Assembly (NCBI GenBank): GCA_007121055.1
Contig: SKMM01000030.1
Coordinates: 1-7,710, forward strand
DNA: 7,710 bases
DNA from: Paracoccaceae bacterium
GTDB lineage: Bacteria > Pseudomonadota > Alphaproteobacteria > Rhodobacterales > Rhodobacteraceae
Reading direction: 5' to 3'
This document shows, one piece after another, positions 1 to 5,897 of this stretch; positions within the stretch are counted from its first letter, which is position 1; the number at the start of each line of letters is the position of its first letter. The position numbers were made by a program, and so were the translations under genes. The notes under the pieces are model-generated. The model worked only from the letters and a program-made list of their open reading frames with translations. It had not been told where the DNA came from and did not search any database.

Positions 1-608
1 AGGGCCTGCGCTGGGTACAGTGCACGGTCACCGGCAAGGCCAGCCACACCGGGTCGACTCCGATGGTGATGCGCCGCAACGCGGGCCGGGGGCTGGCGCA
101 GATCACCGAGCTGGTGCACGAGATCGCCATGAAGCACCAGCCCGCCGCCGTGGGCGCAATCGGCCACATCGAGATCCAGCCTAACAGCCGCAACATCATC
201 CCCGAGACCGCCATCTTCACCGTGGATTTCCGCAGCCATGTGCTGGAGACGCTGGAGGCGATGCAGGCCGAGCTTCTGGACCGCGCCCCGGGCCTCTGCG
301 AGGCGCTGGGCTGCGCGTTCGCCCACGAAACCGTCGGCGCCTTCGACCCGCCCGCCTTCGACGAGACTCTGGTGGCCCGCGTTCGCGCCGCGGCCGAGCG
401 GCTGGGCTACAGCCACATGGACATCGTCTCGGGCGCGGGCCACGATGCCTGCTGGGTCAACCGCGTCGCCCCCACCGCGATGATAATGTGCCCCTGCGTC
501 GATGGCCTGAGCCACAACGAGGCCGAGGAAATCAGCAAGGAGTGGGCGGGCGCGGGAACGGACGTTCTGCTGCACGCGGTGCTGGAGACGGCGGAGATTG
601 TTGAGTGA
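1..608 (+). CDS. Zn-dependent M20-family amidohydrolase, probable N-carbamoyl-beta-alanine amidohydrolase (beta-ureidopropionase), 5' partial
   Basis: The reading frame is open from base 3 at the left edge and ends with TGA at 606-608, so only the last 201 residues are present, about half of a usual 410-420 residue enzyme. The predicted reaction removes the carbamoyl group from N-carbamoyl-beta-alanine or a similar N-carbamoyl amino acid, giving the amino acid, CO2 and NH3 in the cytoplasm. Visible family motifs (numbered from the first whole codon) are GKASHTGSTPM with H15, the lid/dimerisation signature PNSRNIIP at 60-67, VDFR at 74-77, SGAGHDA with H147, and DGLSHNEAEE with H171, the expected last metal ligand. 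The N-terminal metal-binding motifs lie outside the window. The ATG at 63 is internal, because family motifs continue upstream of it in frame. Allantoate amidohydrolase and L-carbamoylase are close relatives; the dihydropyrimidinase downstream favours a pyrimidine or hydantoin role. Confidence 0.9.
   Translation, partial: GLRWVQCTVTGKASHTGSTPMVMRRNAGRGLAQITELVHEIAMKHQPAAVGAIGHIEIQPNSRNIIPETAIFTVDFRSHVLETLEAMQAELLDRAPGLCEALGCAFAHETVGAFDPPAFDETLVARVRAAAERLGYSHMDIVSGAGHDACWVNRVAPTAMIMCPCVDGLSHNEAEEISKEWAGAGTDVLLHAVLETAEIVE
593..596 (+). promoter_or_regulatory. Ribosome binding site for the 605 gene
   Basis: GGAG lies eight bases before the GTG at 605, inside the end of the amidohydrolase gene. 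It supports GTG, which overlaps the upstream TGA (GTGA), as the start of the small gene. There is no in-frame ATG nearby that would serve better. Confidence 0.5.
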
Positions 609-928
609 GAATCTATCGGCGATCCACAGAGCAATATGCCGCAAAGTTCCAACCTAGGGACCGCGGTGGTCTCTGGTATCAGGTGCTTCCCATGGATCGT
701 CCTCGAGATAGGCAAAACCGGAAGCTTAACACAAACGAGGTCTCTAGGTTCTTCGAAAGCATAGAGGAAGCGGCGGTTTTTCTGATTCAAAACCCTGGAT
801 CAGCAATTCGCATGACACCGGGAACACGGATTATCTCGCAGAACGTGGTGATTGACATCTCCGAAGATGAACCTCCCCCACTGTCAATTGCCCTTGGCGA
901 ACTCGGCAGCGAAATAGACGAGGAATAA
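605..928 (+). CDS. Small protein of unknown function, low-GC accessory gene
   Basis: I do not recognise this 107-residue protein. It starts with GTG overlapping the amidohydrolase stop (GTGA) and ends four bases before the dihydropyrimidinase ATG, so it fits the operon exactly. The N-terminal part is basic (about residues 1-45, many R and K). A middle region, about 46-85, looks like a compact alpha/beta unit with FFESIEEAAVFLIQNPG followed by strand-like segments. The tail is acidic (EDEPPP, ending SEIDEE). There is no signal peptide, membrane segment or Cys/His metal cluster. By hand count the stretch 601-928 is about 51% G+C against about 65% or more in the neighbours. It uses codons rare in such genomes (AGA, several AGG, two ATA, CTT, CAA), which suggests acquisition by transfer or an orphan gene. 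The ordinary start, RBS and fitted ends argue that it is translated. Its link to pyrimidine metabolism is unproven. Confidence 0.65.
   Translation: MRIYRRSTEQYAAKFQPRDRGGLWYQVLPMDRPRDRQNRKLNTNEVSRFFESIEEAAVFLIQNPGSAIRMTPGTRIISQNVVIDISEDEPPPLSIALGELGSEIDEE
920..924 (+). promoter_or_regulatory. Ribosome binding site for dihydropyrimidinase
   Basis: GAGGA ends eight bases before the ATG at 933 and lies within the last codons of the low-GC gene. The dihydropyrimidinase therefore appears to take its present ribosome binding site from the end of that small gene. This supports 933 as the start. Confidence 0.6.
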
Positions 929-932
929 CTTA

Positions 933-2384
933 ATGACCACCGTCATCAGAAACGGCACCATCGTCACCCATGACCTGACCTGGAAGGGAGACGTGCGCAT
1001 CGAGGGCGGCCGGATCACCGAGATCGGCGAGGGCCTCAAGGGCGACACCGAGCTGGATGCGACGGGCTGCTATGTCATGCCCGGCGGCATCGACCCGCAC
1101 ACGCATCTGGAGATGCCCTTCATGGGCACCTACTCGGCCGATGATTTCGACAGCGGGACGCGGGCGGCGCTGGCGGGGGGCACCACGATGGTGATCGATT
1201 TCGTGCTGCCCTCGCCCGGGCAGGCGCCGCTGGATGCGCTGCAGATGTGGCACAACAAGTCCACGCGGGCGCATTGCGACTATACCTACCACATGGCGGT
1301 GACCTGGTGGGGTGAGGAGGTGTTTGGCCAGATGCCCGAGGTGGTGAAGCGCGGGATCACCTCGTTCAAGCATTTCCTCGCCTACAAGGGCGCGCTGATG
1401 GTCAATGACGAGGAGCTGTTCGCGAGCTTCCGCCGCGTGCGCGAGATCGGCGGCGTGGTCATGGTGCATGCCGAAAACGGCGATGTCGTGGCCGAGCTGC
1501 AGCGCAAGCTGATGGAGGAGGGCAACACCGGCCCCGAGGGCCACGCCTATTCCCGCCCCCCGCAGGTGGAGGGGGAGGCCACCAACCGCGCCATCATGAT
1601 CGCCGACATGGCCGGGGTGCCGCTCTATGTCGTGCATACCTCCTGCGAGGAGGCGCATGAGGCGATCCGGCGCGCGCGCCAGCAGGGCAAGCGGGTGTGG
1701 GGCGAGCCGCTGATCCAGCACCTGACGCTGGACGAGAGCGAGTATTTCCACCCCGACTGGGACCATGCGGCCCGGCGGGTGATGTCGCCGCCCTTCCGCA
1801 ACGCCAAGCATCAGGAGAGCCTGTGGGCGGGGCTCCAGGCGGGGTCGCTGTCGGTGGTGGCCACCGATCATTGCGCCTTCACCACCGAGCAGAAACGCTA
1901 TGGCGTGGGGGATTTCACCAAGATCCCCAACGGCACCGGCGGGCTGGAGGACCGGATGCCGATCCTGTGGACCCAGGGGGTCGGCACCGGGCGGCTGACG
2001 CCCAACGAGTTCGTCGCCGTCACCTCGACCAACGCGGCCAAGATCTTTGGCCTTTATCCGCGCAAGGGGGCGGTTGCGGTCGGCGCGGATGCCGATCTGG
2101 TGGTGTGGGATCCGGAAAAGACCAAGACGATCAGCGCCGCCAGCCAGCAATCGGCCATCGATTACAACGTCTTCGAGGGCAAGGAGGTGAAGGGCCTGCC
2201 GCGCTTCACCCTGTCGCGCGGCAAGGTGATGGTGCATGACGGCGAGGTTCGCGGCGAGCAGGGCCACGGCCAGTTCATCGGGCGGGAGCCGAACGGCCCG
2301 GTGAACAAGGCGCTGTCGACCTGGAAGGAGCTGACGGATCCGCGGCCCGTCAGCCGCGCGGGCATCCCGGCCTCGGGGGTCTGA
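933..2384 (+). CDS. hydA: Dihydropyrimidinase / D-hydantoinase
   Basis: This 483-residue cytoplasmic metal-dependent amidohydrolase reversibly opens 5,6-dihydrouracil or dihydrothymine (and 5-substituted hydantoins) to N-carbamoyl amino acids. The length matches the family. The whole binuclear zinc site is visible: H56 and H58 in GGIDPHTHLE, the carbamylated lysine K146 in SFKHFLAYKG (33 residues before H179, the spacing I recall for characterised hydantoinases), H179 in MVHAENGD, H235 in VVHTSCEEA, and D312 in ATDHCAF. Y151 is the expected substrate-contact tyrosine. The C-terminal beta-sandwich returns at VGADADLVVWDP, and VDYN-like AIDYNVFEG is also typical. The product is the expected substrate of the amidohydrolase at the window start. 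The stop TGA overlaps the next ATG by one base (TGATG), implying coupling. Allantoinase and dihydroorotase are less likely given the close motif match; the exact natural substrate is inferred from context. Confidence 0.95.
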   Translation: MTTVIRNGTIVTHDLTWKGDVRIEGGRITEIGEGLKGDTELDATGCYVMPGGIDPHTHLEMPFMGTYSADDFDSGTRAALAGGTTMVIDFVLPSPGQAPLDALQMWHNKSTRAHCDYTYHMAVTWWGEEVFGQMPEVVKRGITSFKHFLAYKGALMVNDEELFASFRRVREIGGVVMVHAENGDVVAELQRKLMEEGNTGPEGHAYSRPPQVEGEATNRAIMIADMAGVPLYVVHTSCEEAHEAIRRARQQGKRVWGEPLIQHLTLDESEYFHPDWDHAARRVMSPPFRNAKHQESLWAGLQAGSLSVVATDHCAFTTEQKRYGVGDFTKIPNGTGGLEDRMPILWTQGVGTGRLTPNEFVAVTSTNAAKIFGLYPRKGAVAVGADADLVVWDPEKTKTISAASQQSAIDYNVFEGKEVKGLPRFTLSRGKVMVHDGEVRGEQGHGQFIGREPNGPVNKALSTWKELTDPRPVSRAGIPASGV

Positions 2385-2800
2385 TGGCGGAGATCCAGGG
2401 AGTGCTGGAGGCCGCGGTCTACGCCGACGATCTGGAGGCGGCGCGGCGGTTCTATGGCGGCGTGCTGGGCCTGCCCGAGATAGCGGCGGTCGAGGGGCGG
2501 CATGTGTTCTTCGGCGCGGGCACCGCGGTGCTGCTGGTGTTCCGGCCGGCGGCCACGCGCGAGCCGCCGGGCCCCGGCGCCCTGCCCGTGCCGCCCCATG
2601 GCGCAGAGGGGCCGGGGCATGTCTGCCTGACCGTGGCAGAGGACGGGCTGGAGGCGATGGCCGCGCGACTGCGGCGGGCGGGGGTGGAGATCGAGTCCGA
2701 TTTCCACTGGCCGCACGGGCCGCGGTCGATCTATGTGCGCGACCCGGCCGACAATTCGGTGGAATTCGCCTCGCCCCGTCTCTGGAGCCTGCCCGAATGA
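2384..2800 (+). CDS. VOC-family (glyoxalase/bleomycin resistance/dioxygenase fold) protein
   Basis: This 138-residue protein has the two-module beta-alpha-beta-beta-beta layout of the vicinal oxygen chelate superfamily. Module one (about 5-55) has the DLEAARRFYGGVLGLPE helix-turn signature. Module two (about 77-130) has GHVCLTV, then a helix, then DPADNSVEF. Likely metal ligands are E9 (in place of the more usual His at this site), H79 and E127; a fourth would come from module one or the partner subunit. Its start overlaps the dihydropyrimidinase stop by one base, and its end overlaps the ATPase start by four bases (ATGA), so it belongs to the operon. VOC members include lyases, isomerases, dioxygenases and binding proteins, and the sequence does not fix the reaction. 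A role on an aldehyde or oxo by-product of the pathway, or simple ligand binding, is a guess. Confidence 0.88.
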   Translation: MAEIQGVLEAAVYADDLEAARRFYGGVLGLPEIAAVEGRHVFFGAGTAVLLVFRPAATREPPGPGALPVPPHGAEGPGHVCLTVAEDGLEAMAARLRRAGVEIESDFHWPHGPRSIYVRDPADNSVEFASPRLWSLPE

Positions 2801-3588
2801 GCGCCGAGGCGACGCCGGTGATCGAGGCCCGGGGCCTGAACCTCGTGTTCGACACCGCCGACGGGCAGGTGCAGGCCCTCAAGGACGTGGACCTGACGAT
2901 CCGCAAGGGCGATTTCGTGTCCTTCATCGGGCCGTCGGGCTGCGGCAAGACCACCTTTCTGCGGGTGGTGGCGGATCTGGAGCAGCCCACCGGCGGCACC
3001 GTTACCGTCAACGGCATGACGCCCGAGGCCGCGCGCAAGGCCCGGGCGTACGGCTACGTGTTCCAGGCCGCGGGGCTCTATCCGTGGCGCACCATCGCCG
3101 GAAATGTCCGGCTGCCGCTGGAAATCATGGGATATTCGCGGGCCGAACAGGCCGAGCGGGTGGCGCGGGTGCTGGAGTTGGTGGAACTGACCGGCTTCGA
3201 GAAGAAATACCCTTGGCAGCTCTCGGGGGGGATGCAGCAGCGCGCCTCCATCGCCCGGGCGCTGGCGTTCGACGCCGACATCCTGCTGATGGACGAGCCC
3301 TTCGGCGCGCTCGACGAGATCGTACGCGACCGGCTGAACGAGGAGCTGCTGCGGCTCTGGCGGCGGACCGGCAAGACCATCGGCTTCGTGACCCATTCGA
3401 TCCCCGAAGCCGTGTATCTGTCGACCCGCATCGTGGTAATGTCGCCGCGCCCCGGCCGGATCACCGACGTGATCGAGAGCCCCCTGCCGGTAGAGCGTCC
3501 CCTCGACATCCGCGACACGCCCGAGTTCATCGCCGTCGCCCACCGCGTCCGCGAGGGGCTGCGCGAGGGGCACAGCTATGACGAATAG
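2797..3588 (+). CDS. ABC transporter ATP-binding protein (TauB/SsuB/ThiZ type)
   Basis: This 263-residue ATPase drives import of a small nutrient at the inner face of the cytoplasmic membrane. All ABC motifs are intact: Walker A GPSGCGKT at 45-52, Q-loop Q90 in YVFQAAGLYPWRT, signature LSGGMQQR at 142-149, Walker B ILLMDE at 162-167 followed by the D-loop FGALD, and switch histidine H200 in VTHSIPEA. The QAAGLYPWRTIAGN stretch is characteristic of the nitrate/sulfonate/taurine/pyrimidine importer group. The ATG overlaps the VOC stop by four bases, and GGAG at 2784-2787 gives a reasonable RBS. The two permeases and binding protein downstream complete the transporter. The substrate, by its position beside dihydropyrimidinase, is probably a pyrimidine or hydantoin-like compound; this is inference. 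Confidence 0.95.
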   Translation: MSAEATPVIEARGLNLVFDTADGQVQALKDVDLTIRKGDFVSFIGPSGCGKTTFLRVVADLEQPTGGTVTVNGMTPEAARKARAYGYVFQAAGLYPWRTIAGNVRLPLEIMGYSRAEQAERVARVLELVELTGFEKKYPWQLSGGMQQRASIARALAFDADILLMDEPFGALDEIVRDRLNEELLRLWRRTGKTIGFVTHSIPEAVYLSTRIVVMSPRPGRITDVIESPLPVERPLDIRDTPEFIAVAHRVREGLREGHSYDE

Positions 3589-3596
3589 GGCCTAAC

Positions 3597-3821
3597 ATGG
3601 CGGATAAATCGGACCTCAAGACCTGGGTCGTGGACGCGCTGGAGGCTACCGGTGGCACGAGCACCATCGTGGAGGTGGCGCGGCACATCTGGGATCATCA
3701 CGAACAGGAGTTGCGTCGGTCGGGCGATCTATTCTTCACGTGGCAATATGACATGCGCTGGGCCGCCACTGCCTTGCGCAAAGAAGGCAAGATGGGCAGC
3801 GGCTGGACACTTCTGAAATGA
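3597..3821 (+). CDS. Small winged-helix-like protein (Mrr N-terminal-like), function unknown
   Basis: This 74-residue protein begins eight bases after the ATPase stop, with a weak AGGG at 3587-3590 as RBS. Its TGA overlaps the first permease ATG by four bases (ATGA). The pattern reads as a small winged helix: helix one with VVDALEATGG, helix two STIVEVARHIWDHHEQEL, a recognition-like helix YDMRWAATALRKEG, and a terminal strand GWTLL. This order resembles the N-terminal DNA-binding domain of Mrr-type proteins and similar small Rhodobacteraceae proteins. The resemblance is pattern reading only; no search was run. There is no catalytic motif or membrane segment. G+C is about 59% by hand count, lower than the flanking transporter genes. 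It sits between the ATPase and permease genes, where a transporter part would be expected. It could be a local regulator or an unrelated passenger gene. Confidence 0.72.
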   Translation: MADKSDLKTWVVDALEATGGTSTIVEVARHIWDHHEQELRRSGDLFFTWQYDMRWAATALRKEGKMGSGWTLLK

Positions 3822-4717
3822 TGCGCTCGGTGCTGCCGGTCCTGACGGTCGTCGCGGTGATCCTTGCGGCCTGGTACGTGGCCTGTGTGCCGATGAATGC
3901 GCGCTGGGCGCAGGATCAGGCTGCGCGGGCGGGGGTGGAGCTGTCGCTGCCGGAGCTGGTGGCGGATACCCTGAGCCAGCAGCGCCCGCGGCTGCCGGCG
4001 CCGCATCAGGTGCTGGAGGAGTTCTGGAATTCCACCTGGGTGGAGGAGACGCAGGGCCGGCGCGGCATCGTCAACACCGGCACGCTGTCCAACCGGAGCC
4101 TTGTGTTCCATGGCTGGGTGACGCTGTCGGCGACGTTGCTGGGCTTCGCCATGGGGACCGGGCTGGGGCTCCTGCTTGCTATCGGGATCGTGCACAACCG
4201 GGCCATGGACCGATCCGTCATGCCCTGGGCCATCGCCAGCCAGACCATCCCGATCATCGCCCTCGCGCCGATGATCATCGTGGTGCTGAACGCCGTGGGC
4301 GTCTCGGGGCTGATCCCCAAGGCGCTCATCGCGGCCTATCTGTCGTTCTTTCCGGTGGTGGTGGGGATGGTGAAGGGGTTCCGGGCGCCCGATGCCATGC
4401 AGCTCGACCTGCTGCGGACCTACAACGCGAGCGGGGCGGAGACCTTCTTCAAGCTGCGGCTGCCGGCGTCGATGCCCTATCTGTTCGCCTCGCTCAAGAT
4501 CGGGGTGGCGGCGGCGCTGGTGGGGATCATCGTGGCCGAACTGCCGACCGGAGCCGTCGCGGGCCTGGGCGCGCGGCTGCTGGCGGGCAGCTATTTCGGG
4601 CAGACGCTGCAGATCTGGTCGGCGCTGGTGGCGGCGGCGATCCTGGCGGCGATGCTGGTCGGGATTGTGGGGCTGGCACAGCGGCTGACGCTGCGGCGCA
4701 TGGGGATGGCGGCATGA
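3818..4717 (+). CDS. ABC transporter permease 1 (BPD_transp_1, TauC/SsuC/ThiX type)
   Basis: This 299-residue inner-membrane protein forms half of the transport channel. One membrane segment is at about 5-25, followed by a long polar section (about 26-100) carrying LPAPHQVLEEFW. The core has segments at about 104-124, 139-159, 168-187, 222-243 and 265-288. The cytoplasmic coupling loop that docks on the ATPase is at about 193-220, with DLLRTYNASGAE then LRLPASMPYL, which matches the EAA-G-I-LP consensus. The proposed ATG overlaps the preceding stop; a second ATG follows at once (MM), so the start could be one codon later. The end overlaps the next permease by four bases. The segments IASQTIPIIALAP and AELPTGAVAGLGARLLAG resemble permeases I recall beside dihydropyrimidinase genes in alphaproteobacteria. 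Confidence 0.93.
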   Translation: MMRSVLPVLTVVAVILAAWYVACVPMNARWAQDQAARAGVELSLPELVADTLSQQRPRLPAPHQVLEEFWNSTWVEETQGRRGIVNTGTLSNRSLVFHGWVTLSATLLGFAMGTGLGLLLAIGIVHNRAMDRSVMPWAIASQTIPIIALAPMIIVVLNAVGVSGLIPKALIAAYLSFFPVVVGMVKGFRAPDAMQLDLLRTYNASGAETFFKLRLPASMPYLFASLKIGVAAALVGIIVAELPTGAVAGLGARLLAGSYFGQTLQIWSALVAAAILAAMLVGIVGLAQRLTLRRMGMAA

Positions 4718-5853
4718 GCGCGCCGGTCGTGACCCAGCACGCCCTGCCCGCGGTGGGAGGCGCGCAGCTCTGGGGCATGGCGGTTGTCCTGGCAGGGGCC
4801 GTGGTGCTGTGGCTGGGGGCTGCCCCCGCGGCCGCGCCACCGGCTTCGGCTCTGGCCTGGCTTCTGGTGGCGGTCGTGGCCGGATTTCTGGGCCGGATCG
4901 GCCAGTTGCAGCTGCTGCCCGCGCTGGCGGTGGTGCCGGTGGCGCTGGGGCTGGCCGCGGTGGGACTGGTGCACAACGCCGCCCCGCCGGCAGGGCCGAG
5001 CGTCTGGCTGGCGGTGGCCGGGGTGTGGCTCGGGGCCTGGATGCTCGTGGCGTGGCTGTCGGAGCTGCGGCCCCGCAGCCCCGCGGTGCAGCGCACGCTG
5101 GGGCTGCTGATCCCGATCCTGTTCGGCCTGACCATCCTGTGGCTGTGGGAGATGGTGGTGCAGGGCGCGGGCGTGCCGCGGGTGATCCTGCCCGCGCCAT
5201 CGGTGATCGGCGCCCGGATCGCGGCCTCGGCCGACATCCTCTGGATCGACTTCGTGCAGACCTTCGTGAAGGGCGCGCTGGCGGGTTATGCCATCGGCTG
5301 CCTCGCGGCCCTCGCCTTTGCCGTCGCGGTCGACCGCTCGGCCTTCCTGCGGCGCGGGCTGTTGCCGGTGGGGAATTTCGTGGCCGCCCTACCGATCATC
5401 GGCACCGCGCCCATCATGGTGATGTGGTTCGGCTTCGACTGGCAGTCGAGCGCCGCGGTGGTCGTGGCGATGGTGTTCTTCCCGATGCTGGTGAACGCCG
5501 TGCAGGGGCTGGCGGCCGCGGACCGGATGCAGCGCGACCTGATGCACACCTGGTCAGCGAGCTACTGGCAGGACCTGCGCCACCTGCGCCTGCCTGCGGC
5601 CATGCCCTTCATCTTCAACGGCCTGAAGATCTGCGCCACGCTGGCGCTGATCGGCGCCATCGTCGCCGAATTCTTCGGCTCGCCCACCCGCGGGATGGGC
5701 TTTCGGATCTCCACCGGGGTCGGGCGCTTGCAACTCGACATGGTGTGGGCGCAGATTACCGTCGCGGCGGTCGCCGGATCGTTGTTCTACGGTGTGTGGG
5801 CGGCGCTGGAACGGCGGGTGACCTTTTGGCACCCCTCGCAACGCGCGCGCTGA
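4714..5853 (+). CDS. ABC transporter permease 2 (BPD_transp_1) with N-terminal membrane extension
   Basis: This 379-residue protein is the partner channel subunit. The C-terminal half (about 125-370) is the usual permease domain, with segments near 128-148, 184-206, 222-240, 247-268, 305-322 and 345-365. Its coupling loop is about 266-300 (DLMHTWSASYWQDLRHLRLPAAMPF), in which Ala takes the place of the usual Gly. The motifs ALPIIGTAPIMVMWFGFDWQS and AEFFGSPTRGMGFRIS are strongly family-like. Ahead of this domain lie about 120 residues with four further hydrophobic stretches (about 17-36, 46-60, 66-86 and 96-116), absent from short SsuC/TauC permeases. The start overlaps the permease 1 stop (ATGA). 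The two permeases differ in sequence, so a heterodimeric channel is predicted. The 32 bases after its stop lead straight into the binding-protein gene, with no clear promoter. Confidence 0.93.
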   Translation: MSAPVVTQHALPAVGGAQLWGMAVVLAGAVVLWLGAAPAAAPPASALAWLLVAVVAGFLGRIGQLQLLPALAVVPVALGLAAVGLVHNAAPPAGPSVWLAVAGVWLGAWMLVAWLSELRPRSPAVQRTLGLLIPILFGLTILWLWEMVVQGAGVPRVILPAPSVIGARIAASADILWIDFVQTFVKGALAGYAIGCLAALAFAVAVDRSAFLRRGLLPVGNFVAALPIIGTAPIMVMWFGFDWQSSAAVVVAMVFFPMLVNAVQGLAAADRMQRDLMHTWSASYWQDLRHLRLPAAMPFIFNGLKICATLALIGAIVAEFFGSPTRGMGFRISTGVGRLQLDMVWAQITVAAVAGSLFYGVWAALERRVTFWHPSQRAR

Positions 5854-5887
5854 GGTAAACCGTCCCTGGACCGAGGGCGTCCAACAT

Positions 5888-5892
5888 GGAGG
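5888..5892 (+). promoter_or_regulatory. Ribosome binding site choosing the 5898 start of the binding protein
   Basis: GGAGG sits five bases before the ATG at 5898 and is much stronger than the GAGGG at 5874-5877 and beyond that precedes the alternative ATG at 5886. It overlaps the 5886 start codon, so the upstream ATG would put the RBS inside its own coding region. Confidence 0.6.
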
Positions 5893-5897
5893 AAGAC

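Noticed and set aside
930..3038. A 702-codon open frame on the minus strand opposite dihydropyrimidinase, VOC and ATPase
   Set aside because: It is an antisense shadow caused by high third-position G+C. The translation is rich in R, P, H and A with no domain, while the plus strand has three well-recognised proteins with intact motifs.
3698..5200. A 500-codon open frame on the minus strand opposite the permeases
   Set aside because: Low-complexity P/R/A/Q-rich translation with no family signs, lying opposite two clear membrane proteins.
4809..5858. A 349-codon plus-strand open frame overlapping permease 2
   Set aside because: Its product is Gly/Arg/Ala-rich with no hydrophobic segments; the other frame gives a proper permease with a coupling loop.
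5854..5885. Possible promoter or attenuator hairpin ahead of the binding-protein gene
   Set aside because: Only a four-base CCCT/AGGG pairing (5864-5867 with 5874-5877) is present, and the gap is 32 bases with no -35/-10 pattern I could support.
5886..5897. Alternative ATG at 5886 as start of the binding protein
   Set aside because: It would place the strong GGAGG inside the coding region and add acidic residues ahead of the signal peptide. The ATG at 5898 has better spacing and a normal signal peptide.
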